Source: Luscinia megarhynchos (lineage: Eukaryota; Chordata; Aves; Passeriformes; Turdidae). From it: a stretch of DNA of 64,000 bases. The stretch covers positions 2,969,786 to 3,033,785 of the forward strand of contig CM067572.1 in assembly GCA_034336665.1 (NCBI GenBank), written 5' to 3'. The notes below the pieces were generated by a model. It was given only the letters and a program-made list of their open reading frames with translations, ran no database searches and had not been told where the DNA came from. The translations under genes and the position numbers were made by a program. Below, piece by piece: positions 10,299 to 22,109 of the stretch (position 1 is the first letter of the stretch; every line of letters starts with the position of its first letter).

Positions 10299-10999
10299 CT
10301 AGAAAACAGACAATCTACAGTTAGGAACCTGTTGAAAAGGGAATTTGATTGAAATTAAAACAGTAAAAAAACTCATTACCCATCCAAAAATATTCATATA
10401 TAGAGGGAAAATGGAGCACAAAACTTGTTTATATGAAGTGCCAATAAAATCCTAGAGCAACTCAAAATTAAATTTAACTGGGAAAAACACCCTTTTTATT
10501 ACATTTATGATACCAGGGAAAAGATTTTCTTGGTTGTTTCATTTGGGCAATTCCCTAACGTTCAGTGCAAGCAGATTAATATTAAAAACACAGCTTTCTT
10601 GAACCAAACCCATAGAAAGCACCAAGAAGGAGAAAATTGTACCCATGGCTATGAAGTCAAACCATCTCACTGGGGTTTGGGAAGATGAATTCCTTCTGTC
10701 ACAGACAAATTGATACAAAGGAACACAATAACTCACAAAGCAGAGTTAATCCCTCCTCTCAAGACTTCAGTGGTATTTAGAATATATATATATATTTTTT
10801 TTTACCCAAGTTGTAAAATAAAATACTCTTCCAAAAAGCAAATTTATACAGCACAAGGTTTAAACTGAAGGTGAATATTCAGACCCTTGCTGGGCTGGAA
10901 TGTTTGGGGGAGAGCTGCAGTTCAGTGCAAAACTGGGCATTTCCTGCTGCTGCTGGCATGCACATGAAAAAAACAAAAGCTGACAGTCCAGAGACTTAC

Positions 11000-11049
11000 A
11001 GCTGACAGGGTGCTTGGAAAGTCTTCTGCAGCTCCTGGATCTCAGCCTC
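11000..11049 (-). other. ZBBX: ZBBX 5' leader exon (untranslated)
   Basis: A 50-nt block with a strong acceptor (GCTCTCCCCAG) and a GTAAGT donor. Joined to the next exon it places a TGA in frame ahead of the ATG, so it is untranslated in this splice form. One of its frames reads like a short coiled coil, probably by chance. Confidence 0.65.
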
Positions 11050-13317
11050 CTGGGGAGAGCAGCAACTAGTGGATGAAAAGCTCAGGACTGGAAATATCCC
11101 AAATGGAAAATTGCCTGCTCACAGGTAAGCCTGAAATTGAGCATTAATACAGATAAAATGTGGCCATGAGGCCAAACACCTCAATGGCACCTGCAAGTTA
11201 AAACACCTGGAGCCACAGAACCTGCAATGCAACACTTCAGTGCAGACAAAGCATCAGACTCGTGCACAAAACATATTTCTTATTGTGTCAGAAAACTCAA
11301 GCACTCAATTCTAACATCATTTCAAAACAGTAATTCCTTTTTCATTTTCCAGGATAAAAGAAGATCTTATTAATTTTAAATAAAGTTTTTCTCTTGGCAA
11401 ATGTGTGCTGGCAGGACCAGTAGAGCTGGACAGGAGGAGGTCACACACTGGATTTGAGGTGTAAAAACAGAGGCAAATGACACAGATCAGCTGAGCAAGC
11501 TCAAGGACAGAAAGTAGCTAATAAAAAAGTACCATTTATATGAGTTAAAGTTAACATATTCCACTGAAAGCAAATATTTAAAGGGATAACTTAAAAATGC
11601 AGTAATATCAGAGATAAATATCAGAGATGCTGTGTGAGAATATTAGACATTAAAAGCCTTACAAAGTTTCAGGAACACTGGGTGGGGAAAAAAAACAGCA
11701 TCAAGTTGTAGATAACAGGGGATAAAGATAGTGATCAACCCACAGAATTAGTCTGAGAAAATACAGGAATTCACTGAACAGCATAATCCTGTGTGAGATA
11801 AAAACAACTGTTAAACACTGAGACTGGAAGAAAGTTAAATAAACCTCATGGGGAAATGCACTCCCAGAGCCTGAAGGGATCCTGAAATATCCCTGAGCTG
11901 CCAGGGAAGTGCAGCAAAGGCAAGCCCAAAGTCCTCAAAACAGACTTGGAATTCAAATACACAGAGGAGTTCCCCCTTTCTGTCTGGTTTTTAATGAATC
12001 CCTTTTCTCTCTCTAATAGGCATCATAATTTACCAGTGAAGCAAACGCTAAAGCAGCTCATCAACATAAATAAATCAAGCACTAATTAGCCACATCCTTT
12101 CTGCCTGCTCCTCTGCCACACTGGTGCTCAAATTTCCTCATTCCAGCAGGTGCCCCTGTGCTGATAATGGAGGTACAGTAAAAAGTAACAAAACAAAAAC
12201 TGCTGTTTGGGCTAAATGAAGTTTGAGTTAACTTTAAATAGCACAGAGCTAAACAGACCCAAATTCCACACAGCCTGTGCCCCAGCTTAGCTCAAGTCTC
12301 TCCCTAATCAATTTAAAGCCAGTTTATAACTCACAGAGAGCTGAGGATGGGTGTAGTTTATTTCACACTACAAGAGTTTAACTGGGCCAGAGTAAATTCC
12401 AACAGCTTCCTCACATCAATAAACCCATAAAATCCAAGGGGATACTACTGTCTATGCAACAGCTCACATCCAATTATCAACACCATGAACGTGGATTTCA
12501 CACTACACTAAGTTCCATCCCCTTACCAATAATTCAAGCCAAACTATTTCCTTTGAAGATTTATTCCAAGTGCACTAAAGAGTTTGTCTAGCATCACTCC
12601 CCACCCATTTGCTGTTAATTGTAATAACTGAGACTTCTGGTCCTTCCAAATATTTAACTTTATGCTAACTACTTTAAAGAAAGGAGGGAAAAGAATGACA
12701 TTCAAAACATAAAAAGGAAAAAAAAAAATAAAACTACATCACAAACTTTAATCCAGGTTTGCTAAAATAATCCCAGCCTTTCAGAATAATTTCATATTCT
12801 CCACACCCAGTATCTATTTCATACTCCACTTTCTATTTTTAAGCCAATTATCCATTTCTATGTATAACACCATACAACACACAGAAAGTAATCAGGAAAA
12901 CAACATGAAAACAGCTAAATGCCACTTTCCCTAAGTCCTTTTACCATATTTTGCAATTTTATCATGCTTTGGAAAGATGCATTATCTTGGTAATTCTGCA
13001 AATTCAACATCTATTTCTATGGGTTATGTATCTTCACTGTTGTGGTGGTTTGAAATTGCTTGGGGTTTAGTTAAGTGAAAAAAATTATAGCATTTAAGGG
13101 AAAAAAGCATAGTCAATCCACTACAACTAAACCCAGGAACTGCAATTTCAGTTGTATTATAAATAATTCAAACACAAAGGCCACATGCAGGATGGTCTAT
13201 TAAAAGTCGACTAAAAAACCCAAACAAATTAAAAATAAAATTCCAGGAAAAAAAAACCCCAAACTTCAAATCAAAAACCCCTACAGAACCCATTTCTCAA
13301 GAGAAAAACTTTCTTAC
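11050..13317. other. ZBBX leader intron, AT-rich
   Basis: No exon, RNA gene or clear repeat recognised, apart from short A-rich runs such as 12,718-12,728. A TGTTGTGG-starting stretch near 13,038 resembles the beginning of some avian LTRs, but no second terminus could be placed. Confidence 0.4.
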
Positions 13318-13357
13318 CCACACTATGGAGCGACAGCCACTGCCCTGCCCCGAGCAG
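13318..13357 (-). other. ZBBX: ZBBX probable second 5' leader exon
   Basis: A 40-nt GC-rich block, acceptor TTATTTATCACCCCAG and donor GTAAGAAAG, both good. It lies between the promoter exon and the leader exon at 11,000-11,049 and contains no obvious coding signal. Confidence 0.5.
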
Positions 13358-13360
13358 CTG

Positions 13361-13470
13361 GGGTGATAAATAACACACAGGATAATTAATAATAGATGGA
13401 GTGATAAATAACAGGTGGGGCCAAAAATAACAGATAAGGTGATAACCTTAAAACAACAGGTGGATAAAGG
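13361..13470. repeat. Imperfect GATAA-rich repeat cluster
   Basis: Loose repetition of GATAAATAAC / AACAGGTGG-type units in the first ZBBX intron, with about six GATAA words in 110 bases. It could be a decayed tandem repeat or a cluster of GATA-factor sites. Confidence 0.4.
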
Positions 13471-13827
13471 CAGCAGCTTTAATTGCCTTTGAAGCCCCTC
13501 TCAGAGCCCGGTGTGGGATGGGCCTGGGGAAGAGCAGGAGCACAGGGGCAGGCAGCAAATAAAGGTGTAAAAAAGCAAAGCGGTGTTGTTGTTCGGGTGT
13601 CTTTTCAAGCTGATGAAAAGTCGGTGGGACAGGGAAGAACGAACTGCCTGGAACTGTGACCTAGAAGCTGAAAGAGCAATAAGGAGAGCAGTGCCAGGGC
13701 CAGCGCAGCTGTGCGGCGGGTCAGGGCGCGGATCGGGGGATTTGCACAACTCACACCGGCCCGGGACGCGGAGCCGGGGCTGGGAGGGGAATCAGCCCGG
13801 CCGGAGCCGGGGGGAACGAGGGCTCAC

Positions 13828-13950
13828 CCCGGCGGGGGCTGTCCCGATTCCGATCTTAGTTCCGGCCCCGATCCCGGCCCCGATCGCGGTCCCGGCCCGG
13901 TCCCGATCGCGATCCCGGGCTCGGTCCCGGCCCCTCAGTCCCGAGCGCGG
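13828..13950 (-). other. ZBBX: ZBBX first exon (untranslated), 5' end approximate
   Basis: Ends at a strong donor (GCCGGG/GTGAGC on the minus strand, exon edge at 13,828). The transcription start was not determined; 13,950 is placed just downstream of the X-box. The exon is made of GC-rich near-repeats of CGGGAC/CGGGATCG. Confidence 0.5.
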
Positions 13951-13954
13951 CGCC

Positions 13955-13968
13955 GTTGCCATGGCAGC
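13955..13968 (-). promoter_or_regulatory. RFX X-box
   Basis: GTTGCCATGGCAGC on the plus strand: two half sites GTTGCC and GGCAGC with a 2-bp spacer. It deviates from the X-box consensus (GTNRCC, 0-3 bases, RGYAAC) at one position, and the half site is perfect read from the minus strand (GGCAAC). X-boxes bind RFX factors that drive motile-cilia genes, which fits ZBBX. Confidence 0.75.
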
Positions 13969-13978
13969 GCGGGAGCGA

Positions 13979-13985
13979 CCATTGG
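13979..13985 (-). promoter_or_regulatory. CCAAT box
   Basis: ATTGG on the plus strand (CCAATGG on the minus), about ten bases upstream of the X-box in the minus-strand direction. NF-Y sites next to X-boxes are a known arrangement. Confidence 0.6.
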
Positions 13986-14069
13986 GCACCGCCGGGTGGG
14001 GGGGGATGAGGGCGGAGACAATTCCGTGCGGGGGGCGCGGAGCTCGGCTGAGGGCAAAGCTTCATTTAT

Positions 14070-14287
14070 CACAGAACCGCGGGATATTCCGGGTTTGAAG
14101 GGACATTAAAGATCGTCCAGTGCCACCCTGCCATGGCGGGGACACCTTCCGCGTGTTGCTTCACCCGCCCGGCCCGGCCTTGGGCGCTGCCAGGGATGTG
14201 GCGGCCGCCGCTTCTGTGGGCGCCTCAGGGGAACAGCTCCTTCCTAATCTAAACCCGCCTTCCATCGCTTTAAAACCACTGCCCTTG
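14070..14287 (-). mobile_element. CR1 LINE 3' end, piece 1 (split by LTR)
   Basis: Reads like the reverse complement of a CR1 tail: ACAGAACCGCGGGATA, then GAAGGGACATTAAAGATC, a CCATGG-containing block and TTCCTAATCTAAACC. Several positions are CpG where other copies here have CA or TG. It continues at 14,863 after the solo LTR. Confidence 0.8.
14282..14287. repeat. Target-site duplication, left copy (CCCTTG)
   Basis: CCCTTG immediately before the LTR, repeated exactly at 14,857-14,862 immediately after it. Confidence 0.85.
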
Positions 14288-14856
14288 TGATAATTGATAA
14301 ATCATTCGTGTTAATCATAGAAGTTTTGGGGTTTGTATAAACCAGAATACTTAAAATAAGAAAAGAACATGGGCCTAAATAAAGGGAAACATATGATTAA
14401 ACCCACTCTGTTTAAATCCGCGTTATGAATATTGTATATACCAGTTTGTAAAAGGAAAAAAAAAAAAAAAAAAGGGTTTTCCATAGTCTGAAAGGTTTTT
14501 TTGCAGAATCAAATTTCCTGCCTTTGTGTAATCAATCACAAACTATCTGCTAAAGATCAGACTTCCCACTTCTGATTTCTATCTCCCAGACCAGATGGTT
14601 CCATGGCCAATTGTCCCAAGAGCTGTCCCAGGGAGTTTGGAAGTTCCTCTGACACCACTGCTTACCTGGCAGAATTACTAGAACAAAACCATAACAATTA
14701 TTGATTCCTGCAAGAAAAACCAGACTATAAAAGGGAACTGCAACCCAAGTTGGGTGGAACCCCTCACGTTTTCCCCAGCGCTGCTTGCTCTGCCTATATA
14801 AAATAAAGCAATCGAAATTCTGCTGAATATCGAGACTTTCTTTCTCATTTATAACA
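14288..14856 (+). mobile_element. Solo LTR of an endogenous retrovirus (569 bp)
   Basis: Begins TGATAATTG and ends TTATAACA, flanked by a perfect 6-bp duplication and dropped into the middle of a CR1 copy. Internal signals are ordered as in an LTR read rightward: TATAAAAG at 14,726-14,733, AATAAA at 14,802-14,807, then a short downstream part. There is a 19-base A run near 14,457. No internal retroviral genes remain, so it is a recombinant solo LTR. A 6-bp duplication suggests a beta-retrovirus-like (ERVK-type) element. Confidence 0.88.
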
Positions 14857-14862
14857 CCCTTG
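14857..14862. repeat. Target-site duplication, right copy (CCCTTG)
   Basis: Exact partner of 14,282-14,287. Confidence 0.85.
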
Positions 14863-14905
14863 TCCTGTCACTCCGTGCCCTTCTAAAATATCCCTCCTTT
14901 TATGA
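14863..14905 (-). mobile_element. CR1 LINE piece 2
   Basis: TCCTGTCACTCCGTGCCC continues the CR1 exactly where piece 1 stops, after removal of the LTR and one CCCTTG copy. Confidence 0.75.
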
Positions 14906-17900
14906 GCCCCCTCCCATCTCGTTCCAACCTTTATTCCCAAACTTCTCAAACATCCCCGTTTGTCTTTGAATCCCGGCTTTTCTATGGTTTCTCTTCATTG
15001 TGTTATTTATTCACCACTCTGGAGAAGGCAATCTGCTCTTCCTGCTCATTTAGGACCGAGCTTTAAGTAGCTAAAATCTAAATCAACCTTGCTGAGTTGG
15101 AGGCTTCAAATGGCTTTTTTTTACAGATTATCCCATTATCCACACTAACCTGTAATTAATGCTCGGGACTCACAGAGCTAAACATCCTTGTGATGTTTGA
15201 TTTTTCACAAAAACTCTGTTTATGCCCACCTGTAGATTTGTGCATCACACTTTGGCTCTTCCACACCAGGTGTTTATTTATGTTTCTGCCAATAAATGAT
15301 AATTCTCATGCCACCCCCTCAAAGGAGAGCTGGAGTGCATGGCAATATCCAAGTTTTTATCAGCTATATTCTTGCAGTTTATTTGCTTCCAGTCTTGTCC
15401 TTCCAATTTTGGTGGCTTGACCATTATTTATAATTGATGCTCCTTTAGGGGATAAACATCCTCCACAAAAAAGCTGGAGTTCCAGGAAAAAGCACTCCAT
15501 GATCCAAGCCAGGGTTTAATAAGGATAAAGTATTATCTGTTTGAAATTTATGCACTCTAAGCTGTATTTCATTTGGCAAATTTGCATTTGTCCCATATGT
15601 ATTCAGGCTAGGAGGCTCACAATAACTTGCACAGTTTTTCTTCACTATATAATCTGTCTGGCAGTAATTTTCCTTCATCATCCTGGTTTACAGCACAGTT
15701 TTCAAGATTTTTTTTACCCTGACAGACAATTTGAGTGGAGAGCCTGTGGAAACACATATGGATTTATGGATTTTTTGATCTTGAGAAGGAACTCAAGTAG
15801 TTTGCATAATGTGTAATCAACCTGAAAATATTCTGTATTCTGGACCTTACCTGGAGTATTGTTTTGTAGCATTGTAACATGTTCTTCCCTGTAGGAAAAT
15901 CATGTTCTTAGTAGCCAGATGAATACAATTTTTAATATTCTATAATAATGCCTTACTGAAAGGCATCCCATTGTACACGGGATACTTATCTATGTTTTCA
16001 AAGAAAGTAGAGGCAGTACAATATTCTACATAAATTATGTTACAATACTCAAGACTAATTTTAATTATGAAGTTCCTGCTAGGAAAAATGTGATTCTAGA
16101 TGTAAGAGAATTTCCTGCAGAAAAATTGGCACACAGCATCCAAAACTTAAATGATTCCTACTGACTTTGTGAGCTTTGGTTCGAGTACTTCAGCTGGAAG
16201 AGCATCAAGAGCCTTTTGTTGAGGTTTGTCCCCTTAGATTTCCATGCATGGAAGATGAAGTAATGCAGGATTTAATGCTGGCATTCTCTACATCATCATA
16301 TTTATAATTAGATTATTTAACTTTCAGCCATTTTATGTCTCCTCCAATGCTCAGTTGTATTTTTTCTTTCATTTGCCAAGATCTGATTTTCATAAACACA
16401 ATTCCCTATTTTTGCAATCAGCTTTTACAAATGTAGATTACACAAAGAAGTCAGTGCTTGCCTGATTTCTCCCAGAGTCACTTTTATTGGAAGTAAATGT
16501 AAAGTTTTTCAGGAAAATAAGAACTGAAATTCAACTCAGATCCATCTGGTGGAGTTGTACTGTAAGTTATAAACCTTCTGTGTTCCTGTTGCCATTCTCT
16601 TCCTTTGTTCTCATACTGCTCTTGACAAAAAATAAACCAGATTTATCAACTTTGTGGGGCTTTTCATGCATATTAAAATATTTGGTTTTGAAGCTCTGTA
16701 TTTACAGTCACTGTTAGAACTCCTGAGCACAGAGGTGTCTGACCAAGAGTGGCTTTTAGGGACTCATACCAACCCACATTCCTACTTTGATTTCCAATCC
16801 CTTACATTTGTTTCAGGTGAGCTTCCAGATCAAAATTTCTGAGCTTGCAGGGCTATGAATTACATTAATACTGGAAATGAAGAAAGATCAGGAAATATAA
16901 TTTAATTTTTCCACAAGCTGCCTTTGGTCACTTCCCACAAACTTTCGTGCAGTTCAAATTCCACTTTCATGACCATTTACCAAAGACCAGTTTTAAAATC
17001 TCATAAACCAGGATCTGCAGGAAATGAACTTTAAATTTGCTCTGGAACTTTTTGTTCTTATGAGCAGGCAAGAAATAGAAGTAACATCATTTTACTTACC
17101 TGATGACTTTCAATAAATACACTTTCAATGAAAGCAGGGTATTTTTAGTCCCCAGGAGGAGATTGTGGTACTTATTAGTTGTGAATTATTTGCTCCATTT
17201 TGTTCATACAGCAAGAACCTTGTTTTCGTTCTTGCTCCCCTGTTTTTGGCTGCAGAGGCACACGTGGAATGACAGCTACCAATCAGATGGAGATGTTTTT
17301 ATCTTTAGTCAAATCAGATCCCGTTTAAGATGGTCTAGAGTATTAAAACTATTTAAATTCAGGGGAAACAGCTTGATAGGACAGGGCTAGTTAAGTCCAT
17401 TGGGGAACAAAACCCAAGCAGGGTTTGATTTACTGCCAAAATTTTCCTTCACACTTCCCAGAGCAACACATGAAATTGCCAGTAATTTTTTTTGCATTCT
17501 TCATTAAAAGAAAAATATTTCCTTGCTCAGCCAGAGCTCCTGCTTTGATCACAAACCTTGGGCTCAGCCAAGCACAGGCAGAAATGAACTCAACACCTCC
17601 AAGCATCAGAGTTCCCCTGATGAAAAGAGATGCTGCTCACCTCGAGCTGTGCAGTGCAGACCAGGCCATTCATTTGTGCCTTGAGTTAAAAACACACAGC
17701 GCCTTTATTGGCCCTGCTTGACCCAAAACTCGAACAGAATTAGCCAAAATTGGAGCCAAGTTGGAGGTTTTTTGTGAGGCCAGGTGATTTTCAGGTTTCA
17801 TTACCACGTTTCAGGCTCTGTGACCTGCAGCCTGCACATCTGAAGGCAAAGCAGGCTGGCCCCTCCAAGGAAAAGCACTTTTACAAGGAAAAGCAGTAAT

Positions 17901-20030
17901 AAATGGGAGGATTATCTCCAGTGCTTGCAGTGAATACAGCTGCTGGGTAGTGTTTTATTTGTTCACTTTATGAGGATAAAAAAATAATGAACTTGGTTTA
18001 AGCCATTCAGGTTTAAGACAGGCTTTATCTCCCTGGTTGGAGGAAAAGATTAGCACTTATTAGAGCCTAATCTTAATGATATCCATTTATAAATAGGGCT
18101 TCAAATTGTCTAAAATATTAAAACACGATGAAATGTAAAGAATTAAGACAGCTGAAGTCTTCAGAGAGAGAAAAAAATTAAAAACCTGGAGATTTATCTA
18201 CAAAGATTAAAGCGGCTTTAATGGCAAAGCCCTAAGAAAATAAAAGAAAATACCAGGAGAAGGAAAACAGAAGCTTTTGCTGTGTCTGTACAAGGCAAAT
18301 TAAGTTGTAGATGTGGTAAAATGGATTAAGAAATTACAAAAATGTAACCATTTAGCTGCTGTTTCAAAGCCAAAGACATCACAACTGTTTGCTTTTGTTC
18401 AATCCTTTGTTTTTGTGAACTTTTAGACAGTCTTTGCTTTTCATACAGAAGAGTGTTAATGCATTGAGGCACTCTCAGGTTTTTAAAATAGAAATGGCTT
18501 TTTTTTTTTTTTTTTTTTCCCCAACTGTAGGAAAGAGAGAACATAACTCTGTGTGCAGGGACTGTAGGAGCAGCAGGGGAGTTCCTGGCTGATCCCAGGG
18601 TGAGGCAGGTTACAAGCACTGCCTGGCACACATTCCACACTCCAGCACTGGAATTTCCACCTCTGCCCAGGACCATCCTTCCCTTTGGCTCAAAGGCTTC
18701 CCCATCATGAGTGAAAACCATTTTTTTATGCTCAGAGGAGCCTGGATTTTTCCAGCCCTGCCTTTTTCCAGGCGTGCCTGTCAGGAGATGTCCCCACCAA
18801 CCTGAAATCACCGTGGCAGCACTGAACTCAAACAGGAGGATTTTTCCTGGGCATGCAGGGAAGGGGCAGCTGGGTTTTTATGGAAGGCTGGGCTGAATTG
18901 GCTTTGCTTCTCCTGGCCTGATCCATGATGACACATTTTAAATGCCCAGGGTTGTACAGATGTGAGCCTGGACTCACCTTGCATCCTTTCTTCTGCTGCT
19001 CAGGCTCACAGCCCTGCTGTTCTCTCCTGATATCCCAAATTCCCCAGTGCTGCTTTTCACACAGCCACTGCAAGACCTTTCCATGATTTGCCGTTAATTC
19101 AGTTCTCAAACAGCTCCTGGCTGGTTTAGGGCAGCTTTTACCTAAACACAATTCTGTTGTTTGAAGTGGTTAGTAACATTTTCACAACTCTAGGACCTCA
19201 GTTTCTTCCTATTCCACAATGAGAAAAAGCAGGAATCAGGAATTTGCTCCCAATACCATGCACAAACTTCCTAGAAAGACTGAAACTGAGAAATCCTCAC
19301 CTGAACTTTATCTATTGGCATTCACTTGGCATGGTTAGTGACTGCATCCCCCCTTTTGCAATTCATCTCTGTAATAGATTTGCAGAGCTTCTTCAAAGCC
19401 TTGCCAAGTTATTTCGGGTGTCATCATCAATATTTTCTTCAAAAATTGGATATGAGAAACAGTAAATGGGCAGTTTATATGTGAATAATGATTAGCTTGA
19501 GCAGCAATACCAAATCATTTCCCATAGCCCTGTAGAAATAGTTCAATGATTCCACATCTACTAAAGAGGGTAAGACACAAAAAAGAATGCAGCTCACAAC
19601 CCAGTTTTACAGCCAGAATGCCAACAGATCATCTTTTAAAGAATTTTCACTGGAATTGCTTACAAATATGAGGAAATGTTGCTTATTTAGCACATCTGTA
19701 GGAGGGAGAGATACTTCCCCAGAGAAGAGCTTTTTAATATAATCATTAAAATAATTCTGTCTTGCAAAAGTTTGCAGCTTTAGTAGACTGTGTACAAAAT
19801 ATGATAAGGATGGTTTGGTCTGCTTGTATTAAATTCCTTTTTGTAGCTAAACCACTGCAGTGGTTTATTGAAACATGACAAATAAAAACCTCAGATCCTG
19901 CTTTTCTGGGCTGGCAGTGATACCAGCCCCTAGAAGTGACATTGCTCTCATTTGTCATTTGCTGAATAACTCTGATCAACAGGAAAACCTTACTGGGAGC
20001 ACTGGATGCAGATGGGGCAGAAAAGGGGTG
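14906..20030. other. Intergenic, no gene recognised
   Basis: Mostly AT-rich unique-looking sequence between ZBBX and the second gene. A poly(T) run occurs near 18,500-18,518. The short open frames have no splice borders or recognisable content. Confidence 0.5.
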
Positions 20031-20034
20031 GGAG

Positions 20035-20165
20035 CAAAATTGATTTGTGGATCCCTGGAAGTGTCCAAGGCAGGGTGGACTTTGGGGCTTGGAGCACCTG
20101 GGACAGTGGAAGTGAGATGAATTTTAATGTCCCTTCCAAGCCATTCTGGGATTCTCTGAAATTCT
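20035..20165 (+). mobile_element. CR1 LINE 3' end fragment
   Basis: Sense-oriented CR1 tail: GGAGCACCTGGGACAGTGG, then AATGTCCCTTCCAAGCC and CATTCTGGGATTCT. Confidence 0.75.
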
Positions 20166-20169
20166 TGAA

Positions 20170-21940
20170 TTTCCTGCTGTGGGCCATCAGAATTCTGAAT
20201 GTCTGGAGAAATGAATGACTTTTATCAGTTCTGTACAAGTTTGCAAGGTGCAAACTTTGAAAAGCTGTTTCTCCTCCATGAATTTAATAACAGAAATGCT
20301 CCTTTCCTGTAGGCACAGAGCTCCTTGAGTGGAACCTGCAGCTCTGGATAAGCCATTTAAAGGCAGTGACAATGGATGGGAGAGGAGAGCAGCTCAGGAA
20401 GCTCATCTGGAGTATTGACTGCAAATTCTTTCATTCTATGCAGGAATTCCTTTCTTGATTTCATTTTAAGAACTACAACTCTCAATATATCCACCTCTCA
20501 TATAGTCTGCTCCCATATCCCTCCAAAAAAAGGAGGAAACTTTATCCCTGGATGATCTCAATGGAAGAGATCTCCAACATTTTTGACCTCCCAGCAGAGC
20601 TGGGTTTCTGTGATTTCACATTGTGATTTTGGCCTTAAAGTATCTCAGTTCTGCCTGGACTCTGCTGGAGATGCCAGAGCTCTTTCCCAGATGGAATTCC
20701 TGCTGTGCTTTCCACAGAAAACTCCTGACAGGATGCCATAATTGAATGTAATCATTGCAAACACTGGCACCCCACAGGTGAGCCCTCTTTCCATGCAGAA
20801 CCCCCCACACAATGTTCTCCTGTCTCACAGCTGCATAAGGGGAGTTTAAATTGCACCTTTGCTCATTTCTCCACCAGAATTTTAGGGGAGAAATTAGCAC
20901 ATGGTCAATGTTTGAACAAAAATGCCTTCACAGTGCAAATGTTGTAGCCTGGTTGTTGGGTCTTTACCAGGCACAGGCAGAAATATCCATCAGGAAGTTG
21001 CTGACAATCCTGCAAATATCAAAGTAAAGGATTCACCTTGTGACTACAAAAAAATCAACAAAAAACCAAGCAAATACAAACCAGCTGCTGGATTAAGAAC
21101 AAAAAATAAGGGGGGAAAAATTCTTCCAATTTAGAAGAGCTTCACTGGAGTCCCAAAAAGCGATAGAAATTAATCATCTCTGCTGGCATGCCAGAGTTAG
21201 AGACTAAAACATTGGTCCTGCAAGTAAATACAAGTGAAGGTCTTGCTGTTAAAAATTCATGCAAAAATCATTCCAGCAGAGGAATAAGATCAGATATTTT
21301 CTTCCAGTTCCAGCAAGCTGACAAAGGAAAGAATTAGATACCAAGTCACAGCGTGCATGAATTAATCAATATGGATTTCAAATGCATCTCTGTGAGAGCT
21401 GCAACAAGAGGAGCAGACAATTACTGCATGGGCAAAACCAAGCTGCTACAGAAACAGAATTTTTATTCTGACATTTAAGTTTCTCATATTTTTTACCACT
21501 TAATGAATAAAAACTTTACTATTAATAATGAGGTTTTAATTTCACAATTTAGGCCTTATAAGCATTATATTTCTTAAACCCAGTGATCTTTTTCAGCATT
21601 CCCAAAAAACCATGGGCCCTACGTATGCAAAGGAAAGGGGAATTTATTTAATGCTAATCATTACTGTGACCTTTGGGTTTTCATCAGTTGCTAAGTGGCC
21701 TTGGCATTAGAAAATACCACAGTGATAGGTAATGTCACAGAACATTAACAATTCCATTTTTCTTATCAATTAAGCTGACCTTACCTACAATTACTATTTA
21801 TTTGAACAAGAAAAATCTAAACACATCATGGATATTACAGTGCAACTACCACAGAGTTCTCTAAATGCTTTTCCTTACCTAAGGCTTTCCATAATTCATC
21901 TCTGAAGACCCAATAAAAACAGCAATTGTGTAATCAGTAA
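20170..21940. other. Intergenic, nothing recognised
   Basis: Unique-looking sequence with no supported exon, RNA gene or repeat family. Confidence 0.4.
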
Positions 21941-21950
21941 AAGCAGGAAT

Positions 21951-22100
21951 TTTTCTCTTTTCTTTTCTCTTTTCTTTTCTTTTCTTTTCTTTTCTTTTCT
22001 TTTCTTTTCTTTTCTTTTCTTTTCTTTTCTTTTCTTTTCTTTTCTTTTCTTTTCTTTTCTTTTCTTTTCTTTTCTTTTCTTTTCTTTTCTTTTCTTTTCT
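21951..22100. repeat. (TTTTC)n pentanucleotide array
   Basis: About 150 bases of nearly uninterrupted TTTTC after a short imperfect lead-in; pyrimidine-only on the plus strand. It generates a Lys/Arg/Glu shadow open frame on the minus strand that is not a gene. Confidence 0.97.
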
Positions 22101-22109
22101 CATATCCTA

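Larger units (their letters stand above)
13690..14060 (-). promoter_or_regulatory. ZBBX CpG-island promoter
   Basis: Dense CpG and high GC directly upstream of and across the proposed first exon, in otherwise AT-rich surroundings. It contains the X-box and CCAAT motifs listed separately. No TATA box is evident, typical of CpG promoters. Orientation is inferred from the GTGAGC donor that ends the first exon on the minus strand. Confidence 0.75.

Noticed and set aside
13038..13180. Possible LTR start (TGTTGTGG...)
   Set aside because: No second terminus, polyadenylation signal or target duplication could be placed.
13583..14109. Open frames of 132 and 171 residues on the plus strand
   Set aside because: Compositional artefacts of the promoter CpG island; they run through the CR1 tail and lack protein-like features.
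21879..22103. 74-residue Lys/Arg/Glu open frame
   Set aside because: Direct translation of the TTTTC array; no gene context.
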